Origin: an uncultured Myxococcaceae bacterium
GTDB taxonomy: Bacteria; Myxococcota_A; Polyangia; Polyangiales; Ga0077539
Reading direction: 5' to 3'
NCBI GenBank assembly: GCA_945952225.1
Contig: CAMFHP010000071.1
Span: forward strand, 1-41,919
Length of the DNA: 41,919 nucleotides
In this document: piece after piece, positions 16,273-24,416 of the stretch
Position numbering within the stretch: position 1 is the first letter of the stretch
Layout of the letters: each line of letters begins with the position of its first letter
The notes under the pieces: model-generated
Database searches by the model: none
Told to the model about the DNA's origin: nothing
What the model saw: only the letters and a program-made list of their open reading frames with translations
Translations under genes and position numbers: made by a program

Positions 16273-16548
16273 ATGGCGAAGCAGGTTCATTGTCTCGTGC
16301 GTGGAAGGGTGCAGGGCGTGTTCTTTCGCGCGTCCACGCAGCGGGAGGCGCGGCGCCTCGGGGTCACCGGGTGGGTGAAGAACCTCTCCGATGGGTCGGT
16401 GGAGATCGTCGCCGAGGGCGAAGACGACCGCGTGAAGGAGTTCTTGCAGTGGGCCCAACGCGGACCGAGCGCCGCCCGGGTCGACCGCGTGGAGACGCGA
16501 TGGCGAAGCTACACGGGCGAGTTCACGGACTTCCGCATCGAGCCCTGA
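16273..16548 (+). CDS. acyP: Acylphosphatase
   Basis: 91-aa enzyme that hydrolyses acyl phosphates such as carbamoyl- and acetyl-phosphate. The catalytic loop RGRVQGVFFR gives the phosphate-binding R19, and GWVKNLSDGSVE gives the catalytic N37; both are intact. ATG 16273 is chosen because it matches family length and has GGAG 6 nt upstream; the frame also opens at a GTG at 16198. The 3' end overlaps the next gene's start by 49 bp in another frame. Confidence 0.94.
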   Translation: MAKQVHCLVRGRVQGVFFRASTQREARRLGVTGWVKNLSDGSVEIVAEGEDDRVKEFLQWAQRGPSAARVDRVETRWRSYTGEFTDFRIEP

Positions 16549-18200
16549 GGCCCGTCGCGGCGGCGCTGTTCGCGCTCTCGCTCACGGCGACGGCGCACGC
16601 ACAGCCGCAGCCCGCGCGCGCCGCAGTTCCCACGGTTCCCGCGGTTCCCACGGCGCCGCGCGATGAGTCCGTGGGGCGCAGCGAGCGCGAGCTCGACGGC
16701 ATGCTCGCGGGCCTCGCCGACGGAACCCCCGAGTCGCGCCGACGCGCGGCCGACGCGCTCATCGCGTCGATGGATCCCGACGACATTCCCGCGGTGCAGA
16801 CGCGGCTTCTCGCGCCGCTGCGGGGCATCGCGCTCGACCAGTTGCGCATCAAGATGGTGCGCGCGGTCACCACGGCGACGGCCAACCGACCGAACGCCGA
16901 CTACGACCTTCTGACGTTGCTCGTGAACCTTCCGCGCGCCCACGACACCGACGTGGCGATCGAGCGCATCGCCCTCGCGCGCGGCATCGGACGGCTCCCC
17001 GACGCGCGCGCCGGACGCGCCCTGCTGGCCTTCTCGGCCTCGTTCAGCGGCGCGTTCCGCCAGGAGGTCGGACGCATCATCCGCGGCCAGCTCAAGGACT
17101 ACGTGCTCCCCGCGATCATCGAGGCGCGCGGCCTGAGCGAGATGCAGCGGATCTTCGTGCGACAGCTCCGCGAGTCGCTCCACCGCGTGACGCCGGGCGA
17201 GACGGTGCAGCAGCGCGACAACGCCCTGCTCGCCGAGATTCTTCGCGCGTACGGCTCCACGCGGCAGGGCGACGCGATGAAGGTGGTCGTGAGCTTCGTG
17301 AACAGCGACCGCGCGCAGGTGCGTGACGCCGCGCGCTGGGCCATCGCGCAGTACGGCCGCGACACGATCCACGCGCTGCGCGACGCCTACGAGATGTACG
17401 AAGGCCGCGACCCCGACCTCTCGTGGAACTGGGAGCGTCTCGCCCGCGAGCTCTACCAGGCCAACGACCGCCGTCGCGACGCCGAGGTCTCGCAGCGCCT
17501 CGACCAGGGGATCACCGCGGGCCGCGCGCACGACGTCGACGCGATGCTCGGACACTTTCGCTTCGTGCTCGCGCGCCACCCGACCTTCGAACGCCGCCGC
17601 GAGATGGTGCCGCTGCTCATCGAGAACGCGCAGCGGCTCGAATCGTCGGACGCCGCGAAGGCCGACCGTCTCTGGCGTCTCGCGCTGTGGGTCGATCCGA
17701 CGGGGCCGTCGTCGCGGCAGATTCGCGCCGAGGTGCTCTTTCTCGAAGCCGAGCGCGCGATGCAACGCGGCGTGGCCGACCCCGAGCTGTACCGCGCGGT
17801 GCTGCGCGTCGACCCCTCGCACGAGCGCGCGATCGAACAGCTCGAACGGGTGGAGCAGTCGGGCGTGCTCGCCGCGCGCCGTCGCATCCGGCTCGCGGGC
17901 GCGGCGGGGCTGCTGGCCCTCGCGGGGGCGACCCTGTTCCTGCTCGTGCGCACGGTGGCGAAGCGCCCGAAGGTGCGCAAGAAGGGCAAGAAGAAGCGCG
18001 CGAAGGGCGCCACCGCATCGACGCTTCCTGCGACGGCCCAGGGCGCGACGGTCACCGCGCAGGGCGCGACGGTCACCGCACAGGGCGCGACGGCGACGGT
18101 GAAGCCCTCGGGCACGGCGACGGTGAAGCCTTCGGCCACGGACACGGCGACCGACAGCGCGGCGTCGCCCACCGACGGATCCGCGAGCCTCCACGGCTGA
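16500..18200 (+). CDS. Exported HEAT-repeat-like protein with C-terminal membrane anchor
   Basis: 566 aa, unknown function. The N-terminus has a signal-like segment (RPVAAALFALSLTATAHAQ, probable cleavage after AHA). The bulk (~50-450) is alpha-helical, with HEAT-like units such as GRALLAFSASFSGAFRQEVG and ARWAIAQYGRDTIHALRDAY. A single membrane helix (~463-487, GLLALAGATLFLLV) is followed by a very basic patch (KKGKKKRAKG) and a Thr/Ala-rich repeated tail. By charge the tail is probably cytoplasmic. ATG 16500 is the only reasonable in-frame start near the signal, which forces an unusual 49-bp overlap with acyP. Confidence 0.75.
   Translation: MAKLHGRVHGLPHRALRPVAAALFALSLTATAHAQPQPARAAVPTVPAVPTAPRDESVGRSERELDGMLAGLADGTPESRRRAADALIASMDPDDIPAVQTRLLAPLRGIALDQLRIKMVRAVTTATANRPNADYDLLTLLVNLPRAHDTDVAIERIALARGIGRLPDARAGRALLAFSASFSGAFRQEVGRIIRGQLKDYVLPAIIEARGLSEMQRIFVRQLRESLHRVTPGETVQQRDNALLAEILRAYGSTRQGDAMKVVVSFVNSDRAQVRDAARWAIAQYGRDTIHALRDAYEMYEGRDPDLSWNWERLARELYQANDRRRDAEVSQRLDQGITAGRAHDVDAMLGHFRFVLARHPTFERRREMVPLLIENAQRLESSDAAKADRLWRLALWVDPTGPSSRQIRAEVLFLEAERAMQRGVADPELYRAVLRVDPSHERAIEQLERVEQSGVLAARRRIRLAGAAGLLALAGATLFLLVRTVAKRPKVRKKGKKKRAKGATASTLPATAQGATVTAQGATVTAQGATATVKPSGTATVKPSATDTATDSAASPTDGSASLHG
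18039..18099 (+). repeat. In-frame 21-bp tandem repeat (~2.9 copies)
   Basis: Unit CAGGGCGCGACGGTCACCGC plus one base, encoding QGATVTA, within the tail of the HEAT-repeat membrane protein. The copies are nearly identical, so recent expansion is likely. Confidence 0.8.
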
Positions 18201-18237
18201 CGCAACGCGCTTCGCGCACCCGCGTTCCCTCCGTACG

Positions 18238-19983
18238 ATGCGCGCGATGACACGCCGTCCGCTGCTCCTCGCGCTCGCGCTGCTCGGTTGTTCGACCCCT
18301 GCGGTGGTGATCCCCGCCGACGACGCCTCCACGTCACCCGATGTGCCCGTCGCGCCCGATGTTCTCGACGCGCCCACGTCGCCCGATGTGCCCATCGCGG
18401 CCGATGTTCTCGATGCGCCCACGTCGCTCGATGTGCCCGCTGTTCTCGACGCGCCCGATGTTCTCGATGCGTCCACGTCGCTTGATGCGCCCGATGCGTC
18501 CATGTCGCCCGATGTTCTCGACGCGCCCGATGTTCTCGACGCACCCGCTGTTCTCGACGCGCCCGATGTTCTCGATGCGCCCGCGATGGACGCGCCCGCA
18601 GTCCCCGACGCATCCACCCCCGATCGTCCCGCGATGACCTCGGAGTGCGGGGTGGTCACGATCCCGCCCGCGGACCCCGACGCATGGACGATGGCGCTCC
18701 CTTCGATCGGCGCTCCCACGGTGCGCATGGTGACGACGGGCTCGCACCGCGACGTGTACCTGCGCGGACCGGGCTCCGTCGCCGAGATCGCCGTGCGTCT
18801 CGACTGGGGCGGCACGGTGGTGTTCTTCGGCCAGGCGGGCGTGGCGGCTTCGAACACGATCGACGCGAACGACACGGGGCGCGAACTCCAGCTCGCGATC
18901 TACGACCCGACGCGCGCATTTCAGGGATGCGCGCACAACGCGAGCTGTGCGGGCACCAACCCCTGCGGCAACTCGATCACCTTTCTCGGGTGGAACCCGG
19001 TGCAGGGCGGCGACGAGTGCAACCGCGGCGCGCGCGTGCTGCGCAGCGAGCTCGTGGGCGACCGCTACGTCGTCGCGGTGCGTCCGCTCCAGTGGAACCC
19101 CGACTGGTCGGCGATGGACTGCCGTCGCTCGGCATGCGGCGCCGCGGGCACCGAGGTGGCCGTCACGTACACCCTGGGCTTTCGCTTCGTGCACACGAAC
19201 GTCGTCGAGGTCGACATGGAGGTCGCGTCGGAAGAGTCCTTCAGCCATCCGCCCACGGAGCAGGAGTTTCCGACGCTCTACGTGGGCAACGGCGCCAACG
19301 GCTCCACCGACCTTCCGCTCCTGCTCGCGAGCGATGGAACACCCGTCACCATCGACCAGCCCGCCAACGACGGCTTCACGTACCGCAACTTCACCTCGCC
19401 CGCGGGATGGGTCACCTGGCAGCACGCGGTCCGCGACTACGGCATCGGCCTCGCGATGGATCACCTCGGCGCCGACTTCCAGGCCTGGGCCGGCAGCGGC
19501 AGCGGCGCGCCGTACTTTCACAACGTGCGACCGCGCCAGCGCTTCGGGCTCTCCGCGGGCGGCGCCGTTCGCGGCCGCGCGCTCCTCGCGCTCGGCAGCG
19601 AGGTCACCGTGCGCGCCCTCATGACCACGCTCGCCTCGCGCCGCGCGCCCTTCGGCGTGCTCGACGCGCCCGCGGGCGGAACCGAGGTGCTCGCCGCGGC
19701 CGACAACACCGTACGCCTCGCGGGATGGGCCCTCGACAACGCCGCCCTCGACAGCGTGCGCGTGCGCCTCGACGGCCGCGACGCCGCCACCCTCGCGCGC
19801 GCCGTCGACCGCCCCGACGTGTGCGCCGTGTACCCCAACTACCCCGGCTGCACGCGCGTGGGCTTCGAGGGAACGGTCGCCCTCGGCATTCCCGACGGAT
19901 GCCTCCACGTGCTCACGGTGATCGCCCGCGACCGCGACGGCAACGAGACCGAGCTCGGTCGCCGCGCGGTGCGTTCGCGCTGA
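18238..19983 (+). CDS. Repeat-rich predicted lipoprotein with C-terminal Ig-like domain
   Basis: 581 aa. Signal peptide with lipobox LLGC (C18). Residues ~25-125 are a low-complexity linker built from six-residue units PDVLDA/PDVPVA. A folded region follows (~130-480) with Trp- and Cys-rich motifs (FLGWNPVQGGDECNRGARVL, CRRSACGAAG). The last ~110 residues form a beta-sandwich of the type seen in myxobacterial and acidobacterial surface proteins (VRLAGWALDNAALDSVRVRL, DRPDVCAVYPNYPGC). Likely surface or periplasmic; no enzymatic motif was recognised. A second ATG at 18247 is an equally good start. It ends 3 bp from the convergent WD40 gene. Confidence 0.8.
   Translation: MRAMTRRPLLLALALLGCSTPAVVIPADDASTSPDVPVAPDVLDAPTSPDVPIAADVLDAPTSLDVPAVLDAPDVLDASTSLDAPDASMSPDVLDAPDVLDAPAVLDAPDVLDAPAMDAPAVPDASTPDRPAMTSECGVVTIPPADPDAWTMALPSIGAPTVRMVTTGSHRDVYLRGPGSVAEIAVRLDWGGTVVFFGQAGVAASNTIDANDTGRELQLAIYDPTRAFQGCAHNASCAGTNPCGNSITFLGWNPVQGGDECNRGARVLRSELVGDRYVVAVRPLQWNPDWSAMDCRRSACGAAGTEVAVTYTLGFRFVHTNVVEVDMEVASEESFSHPPTEQEFPTLYVGNGANGSTDLPLLLASDGTPVTIDQPANDGFTYRNFTSPAGWVTWQHAVRDYGIGLAMDHLGADFQAWAGSGSGAPYFHNVRPRQRFGLSAGGAVRGRALLALGSEVTVRALMTTLASRRAPFGVLDAPAGGTEVLAAADNTVRLAGWALDNAALDSVRVRLDGRDAATLARAVDRPDVCAVYPNYPGCTRVGFEGTVALGIPDGCLHVLTVIARDRDGNETELGRRAVRSR
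18325..18612 (+). repeat. 18-bp coding minisatellite (PDVLDA repeats)
   Basis: Degenerate tandem array of CCCGATGTTCTCGACGCG-type units within the lipoprotein linker. Codon choice in Asp and Ser/Ala positions varies between units, so the array is old enough to have diverged but still repetitive enough to change length by slippage. Confidence 0.85.
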
Positions 19984-19986
19984 GCG

Positions 19987-22095
19987 TCACGCCTCGTCGG
20001 GCAGCTTCAACACCGTGACCGCGCCGAGGTGCGCGTCGTCGGTGGGGGCCACGCCCACGCACGATCCATCGGGCGCCACGCGCACGATCGTGACCGGCCC
20101 CACCGCGGTGAACGGCGAGACCGTGCCCCGTGCGAAGTCGCACACGGCGAGTCCCTCGGGGCCGCTCGCGAGGGCGCGTGATCCGCTCAAACCACCATGA
20201 AAATAGACCTTCTCGCGCTTCGTGTAGCGGACCACCACGTCGGGTCCGCGCAGGTCGACGCGCGCGGGCGAGGGGGCGAGCACCACCACCTCGTCGTCGC
20301 CCGTGACCACCGCGCTCACGAGGTATCCGTCGGACACCTGCACCGCGCCGAGCACCCTCCCGTCGCGTCGCGCGAGCGTCACGAGCGCGCCCTTCGACGT
20401 GAGCGCCACCACGCGCTCGCCCACGACCACGAGCCCCGAGGTGCTGCCCTCCAGATGCACGCGCGTGCGCCATGCGAGGCGCCGCGTGGCGAGGCTCCAC
20501 GCCGACACCTCGACGCCGTGCGTGGCGTTGCTGTAGCGCGTCGCGAACACGTGCTCGCCCGCGCCGTCGACCGCGAGCGCCGTGACGTGGCCCGCGTCGC
20601 CTTCGAACGACTCGCACGTGGGCGCCAGGGGACGCACCGTCCACCGCGTGAGCGGGCCCGAGGCCGAGCCCACGATCCATCGCCCGTCTGCGAGCTCACA
20701 CACCTGCAGAAAGGGCTGGTACGCCGCGGCGTTCGTGAACGAGGCCACGCCCAGCAGACGCCCCGTGCGCGTGTCGAGCACGTGCATCGGCGACTTGTCG
20801 TTCATCGCGAGGGCGATGCGTCCGTCGCGTGAGAGGTGCACCGACGAGATGAACAACCCCGCCTCGAAGGTGTGCGTGCGCACGGTGCCGTCGTCGAGGT
20901 TCCACAAGCGCGCGGTGCGGTCGGCGCCGCCGGTGATGGCCACGCGCGCATCGGGTCCCACATGGAGCGACGCGAGGTGCGAGACGTGGCGATCGCGCGG
21001 CGTGAGCGCATCCACCGTGGCGCGAGGCCAGAGCCCCACGGGACCGTTCTTCGATCCGCAGGCGATCCACGCGCCGTCGGGTGACACCTCCACCGCGTAC
21101 GTGTCTCCGCCGTGGCGCCACGGGAGCTCGCCGAGCACCGCGCCCGTGTCGCGCGCGATCACGATCACCTCGTCGCGCACCGCGAGGGCCGCGCGGTCTC
21201 CGTCGAGCAACGCGAAGCCCTGGATCGCCCATCCGTTGCCCGGCGCCCGCGCGCGCACCTCGCCCGTGCGTCCGTCGCGCTGCACGAGCGACTCGTTCGA
21301 GGTGTAGAGCCGCGCGCCGTCGTCGCTCCACCGCGCGTGACGCGCGAAGGTGTCGCCCGAGAACGACCCCGTGGATCCCTTCACCGTGGCGCGCACGAGG
21401 CCCGTCGCGACCTCGAGGATCCGCAGCTCGTGCTGCGTGTTCGAAGCGCACACGAGCGCGCCATCGGGCGACGCCGCGAGCGCGTTGACCCATCCCCCAT
21501 GGTTGAACGTGCGTACGCACTCGCCCGTCGCGACGGACCACACGCGCACCACCCCATCGGCGCCCGCGGTCACCACGCGGTCGTCGCCGAGCGCGCACAC
21601 CTCGCTCACGTACTGCGTCGACACGGTGAGCACGCGCTCCGCGGCCCACACCTCGGCGTTCCAGATGCGCACGGTTCCGTCGTCGGAGGCGCTGTAGAGC
21701 CGTCGTCCGTCGCGCGAGAAGCACACGCTGTTCACGGCCCGCGCGTGTCCGTCGAGCACGGCCACACACGCGCGGTCTTCGAGGCGCCACACGCGGAGCG
21801 CGCGGTCTTCGCTGCCGCTCACGAGCCAGCGTCCGTCGGGCGAGAACGCGAGGGCCTGCACGAGCGCGGTGTGCCCCGTCAGCGCGTGCCCCGCGGGATC
21901 GTTCGCGGCGGGCGCTTCGAAGACCACCACGGGCCCATGGCCTTCGGTGCGGAGGGTGTGCTCCGCGACGTCGCGCAGGGGGCGAAGTGTGACCTTGACG
22001 GGGGCGTCGTCGGGGGCGGGCGCGCGCTTCGCGGGGCCCTTCTTCGCAGCGGGGGAGGGCTTCTTCGCGGGGCCGCGTCGCTTGTCGGTTGCCAT
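19987..22095 (-). CDS. WD40-repeat beta-propeller protein with basic N-terminal tail
   Basis: 702 aa. Residues 1-35 are a Lys/Ala/Pro-rich tail (KKPSPAAKKGPAKRAPAP). At least seven WD40-like blades follow, each ending in motifs such as ALRVW, TVRIW, VVRVW and TARLW with DGRWLVSGS- or DGRRLYSAS-type starts, enough for one or two propellers. There is no signal peptide, so it is probably a cytoplasmic scaffold. The basic tail resembles histone-H1-like extensions and may contact nucleic acid or acidic partners (inference). No catalytic domain is fused. It is divergent from dprE1 (136 bp) and convergent with the lipoprotein gene. Confidence 0.85.
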   Translation of the reverse strand: MATDKRRGPAKKPSPAAKKGPAKRAPAPDDAPVKVTLRPLRDVAEHTLRTEGHGPVVVFEAPAANDPAGHALTGHTALVQALAFSPDGRWLVSGSEDRALRVWRLEDRACVAVLDGHARAVNSVCFSRDGRRLYSASDDGTVRIWNAEVWAAERVLTVSTQYVSEVCALGDDRVVTAGADGVVRVWSVATGECVRTFNHGGWVNALAASPDGALVCASNTQHELRILEVATGLVRATVKGSTGSFSGDTFARHARWSDDGARLYTSNESLVQRDGRTGEVRARAPGNGWAIQGFALLDGDRAALAVRDEVIVIARDTGAVLGELPWRHGGDTYAVEVSPDGAWIACGSKNGPVGLWPRATVDALTPRDRHVSHLASLHVGPDARVAITGGADRTARLWNLDDGTVRTHTFEAGLFISSVHLSRDGRIALAMNDKSPMHVLDTRTGRLLGVASFTNAAAYQPFLQVCELADGRWIVGSASGPLTRWTVRPLAPTCESFEGDAGHVTALAVDGAGEHVFATRYSNATHGVEVSAWSLATRRLAWRTRVHLEGSTSGLVVVGERVVALTSKGALVTLARRDGRVLGAVQVSDGYLVSAVVTGDDEVVVLAPSPARVDLRGPDVVVRYTKREKVYFHGGLSGSRALASGPEGLAVCDFARGTVSPFTAVGPVTIVRVAPDGSCVGVAPTDDAHLGAVTVLKLPDEA

Positions 22096-22210
22096 GGCGG
22101 GGCGCGGAGTGGATCGCAGCCGCCGAGGGCGTGTCCAGCGTCGTGAACGGACCGCTCGGGCGCGCGGCGAGACCGTCGGGCGCGGGGGGAAGTCGTCACC
22201 CGCGAGGGCG

Positions 22211-22221
22211 CTGTGTTATGC
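22211..22221 (+). promoter_or_regulatory. Candidate -10 region of dprE1
   Basis: CTGTGTTATGC, ending 10 nt before ATG 22232. It belongs to the set of TG-N-(G/T)(A/T)TAY-like boxes found close to start codons in this window. No clear -35 box was seen. Confidence 0.25.
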
Positions 22222-22231
22222 ACGCGCGGCC

Positions 22232-23599
22232 ATGAGCGCAGCGAGCTCCGAGTTGACCGTGCGCGCGCCCGAAGGGGCGGCGACGCCGAGGCTGTACGGC
22301 TGGGGACGCCTTCCGATGCCGGGGCGCGAGCAGCTCTCTGAAGATCTCGAACGGCTCACGCGCGGCGCGGTGCTCTCGCGCGGACTCGGTCGCTCCTACG
22401 GCGACTCGTCGCTGCCTGCGTCGCCCGACGATCGTGTGGCGGCGACGCGCATGGCGAACCGCATCCTCGCGTTCGACCCCGAGACCGGTGTGATCCGCGC
22501 GGAGGCGGGCCTGAGCCTCGTGGAGCTCAACCGGCTCTTTCAATCGCGCGGATGGTTCTCGCCGGTCACGCCGGGAACGAAGTACGTGACCCTGGGCGGC
22601 ATGGTCGCCAGCGATGTGCACGGCAAGAACCATCACATCGAGGGCTGCTTCGGCGCGCACGTGCGCTCGCTCACGATGCGCCTCGCCGATGACAGCGTGG
22701 TGACCTGCTCGCCCACGGAGCTGCCCGACCTCTTCGACGCGACGCTCGGCGGCATGGGCCTCACGGGGCACATCCTCGCGGTGGAGTTCACGCTCCAGCG
22801 CATCCCCACCGCGTGGATTCTTCAGGAGAGCGAGCGCGTCGCGAACATCGACGAGTTCGTGACGGCGCTCAACACCGCGGCGCCGAAGTGGCCCATGACC
22901 GTGGGCTGGATCGACTGCCTCACGCGCGGGCGCTCCATGGGCCGCGGGATCTTGATGGCGGGCCGCTGGGCCACGAAAGACGAAGCGCCCGCGACGCCGC
23001 CGGGCCTCGGCGGACAGATCGCGCTGCCGTTCACGTTTCCGAACTTCGCGATCAACCCGCTGACGGTGGGCGCGTTCAACGGGCTCTACTACTGGAAGCA
23101 CCTCGCGAAGCGCGCGACGCGCGTGGTGGGCCCCGAGCCCTTCTTCTATCCCCTCGACGCGATCCTCGAATGGAACGGCGTCTACGGCTCGCGTGGCTTC
23201 ACGCAGTACCAGTGCGTGGTGCCGCGCGCGGCGGGCGCTCCCGCGGTGCGAGAGTTCATGGCGCTGCTCACGAAGCTCGGCGGCGCGTCGCCGCTGTGCG
23301 TGATCAAAGACTGCGGGCCGCAGGGGCGCGGGCTCCTGTCGTTCCCGATGGAGGGAACGTCCGTCGCCGTCGACATGGCCGTTTCGGCGGACACGCAGCG
23401 CATCGTCGACCGCCTCAACGAGTTCGTGATCTCGACGGGCGGACGCATCTACCTCACCAAAGACCGCTTCACGCGCCCGGAGCACTTCCGCGCGATGGAG
23501 CCCCGACTGCCTGCGTTTCTCGCGGCGCGCGAGAAGTGGGACCCGCAGCGCAGGCTGCGCAGCGCCCAGTCGGTTCGACTGTTCGGAGACCGCGCGTGA
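22232..23599 (+). CDS. dprE1: DprE1-like FAD-dependent oxidoreductase (polyprenylphosphoryl-ribose 2'-oxidase homologue)
   Basis: 455 aa (mycobacterial DprE1 is ~461). In mycobacteria DprE1 oxidises decaprenylphosphoryl-ribose at C2' as the first half of epimerisation to the arabinose donor. Seen: a VAO-type FAD domain with RGLGRSYGDSSLP, TPGTKYVTLGGMVASDVHG (His of the FAD-contact DVHGKNHH motif) and LGGMGLTGHI. The C-terminal region has GPQGRGLLSFP and IYLTKDRF, whose Lys aligns with the catalytic K418. At the position of mycobacterial Cys387 (target of benzothiazinones) this protein has Ala (TSVAVDM versus NICVDF by my alignment). It is coupled by GTGA to the dprE2-like gene. Confidence 0.85.
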   Translation: MSAASSELTVRAPEGAATPRLYGWGRLPMPGREQLSEDLERLTRGAVLSRGLGRSYGDSSLPASPDDRVAATRMANRILAFDPETGVIRAEAGLSLVELNRLFQSRGWFSPVTPGTKYVTLGGMVASDVHGKNHHIEGCFGAHVRSLTMRLADDSVVTCSPTELPDLFDATLGGMGLTGHILAVEFTLQRIPTAWILQESERVANIDEFVTALNTAAPKWPMTVGWIDCLTRGRSMGRGILMAGRWATKDEAPATPPGLGGQIALPFTFPNFAINPLTVGAFNGLYYWKHLAKRATRVVGPEPFFYPLDAILEWNGVYGSRGFTQYQCVVPRAAGAPAVREFMALLTKLGGASPLCVIKDCGPQGRGLLSFPMEGTSVAVDMAVSADTQRIVDRLNEFVISTGGRIYLTKDRFTRPEHFRAMEPRLPAFLAAREKWDPQRRLRSAQSVRLFGDRA

Positions 23600-24336
23600 A
23601 GACCGTCATTCTCGGAGGCACCACGGGCATGGGCCGCGCGATCGCGCGTCGGCTCGCAGAGCGTGGCGACCAGGTGTTTCTCATGGGCCTCGACGAGGCC
23701 GACCTCGAACGCAGCGCGGCGGATCTCTCCGCGCGTCACCCTTCGAACGCGAAGGTCGCGTGGGCCGTGTGCGACCTCGAGAAGCCCGAGGGGTTCGCCC
23801 CCGCGCTTGACGCGGCCGACGCGGCGCTCGGCAACTTCGACGCGGTGATCGTGACGGCGGCGATGTTCGCCACGCAGGACGCGCTCGAAGCCGACATCGA
23901 GCTCACGCGCCGCCTGGTGACGGTGAACTACGCGCACACGGTGGTGTTCTGCGAGCACGTACGTAAGCGCCTGCTCGCGCGCGGCGGCGGACGGCTCACG
24001 GTGTTCTCGTCGGTGGCCGGCGAGCGCGGACGCAAGCCCGTGGCGATCTACGGATCGAGCAAGGGCGGGCTGTCGGTGTACCTCGAAGCGCTCGACCACA
24101 AGTTTCACGCGCAGGGCCTCTCGGTGCTGAGCGTGAAGCCGGGCTTCGTGAAGACGGGCATGACCGCGGGGCTCAAGCCTCCGCCCTTCGCGGGCGAGCC
24201 CGAGGCCGTGGCGCAGTCGGTGATCCGCGCGATGGACCGCCGCCAGCCCGTGCTCTACGCGCCGGGCATCTGGGCGCTGGTGATGTTCGTGATCCGCATG
24301 CTTCCGCGCTTCGTGATGCGGAAGATCAACTTCTGA
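23596..24336 (+). CDS. dprE2: DprE2-like short-chain dehydrogenase
   Basis: 246 aa (mycobacterial DprE2 is ~254). Predicted to reduce the 2'-keto intermediate made by DprE1, completing ribose-to-arabinose epimerisation on a polyprenyl carrier. SDR motifs: GGTTGMG for the dinucleotide at the N-terminus, catalytic Ser in FSSVAGERG, and YGSSK (Tyr/Lys). The C-terminal stretch LSVKPGFVKTGMTAG and the hydrophobic end FVIRMLPRFVMRKINF parallel the DprE2 C-terminus, which is membrane-associated. GTG 23596 overlaps the dprE1 stop. A short GC palindrome CGGCGGCCGCCG follows the stop. Confidence 0.82.
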   Translation: MKTVILGGTTGMGRAIARRLAERGDQVFLMGLDEADLERSAADLSARHPSNAKVAWAVCDLEKPEGFAPALDAADAALGNFDAVIVTAAMFATQDALEADIELTRRLVTVNYAHTVVFCEHVRKRLLARGGGRLTVFSSVAGERGRKPVAIYGSSKGGLSVYLEALDHKFHAQGLSVLSVKPGFVKTGMTAGLKPPPFAGEPEAVAQSVIRAMDRRQPVLYAPGIWALVMFVIRMLPRFVMRKINF

Positions 24337-24395
24337 CGGCGGCCGCCGGTCGGGGGAAGTGCGGCGCACGGAGCGCTGCGTGGCGCGCGCGGTCG

Positions 24396-24406
24396 CCGTG
24401 ATACGG
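24396..24406 (+). promoter_or_regulatory. Candidate -10 region of the ATPase/TOPRIM pair
   Basis: CCGTGATACGG, ending 10 nt before ATG 24417. It shares the GTGATAC core with the elements at 6300-6309 and 36907-36916. No convincing -35 box. Confidence 0.3.
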
Positions 24407-24416
24407 TCGCCCGCGC

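Noticed and set aside
16509-18875. 788-codon minus-strand open frame across the HEAT and lipoprotein genes
   Set aside because: Repetitive Ser/Thr/Gly and Arg/Ala composition arises from antisense reading of the PDVLDA and QGATVTA repeats.
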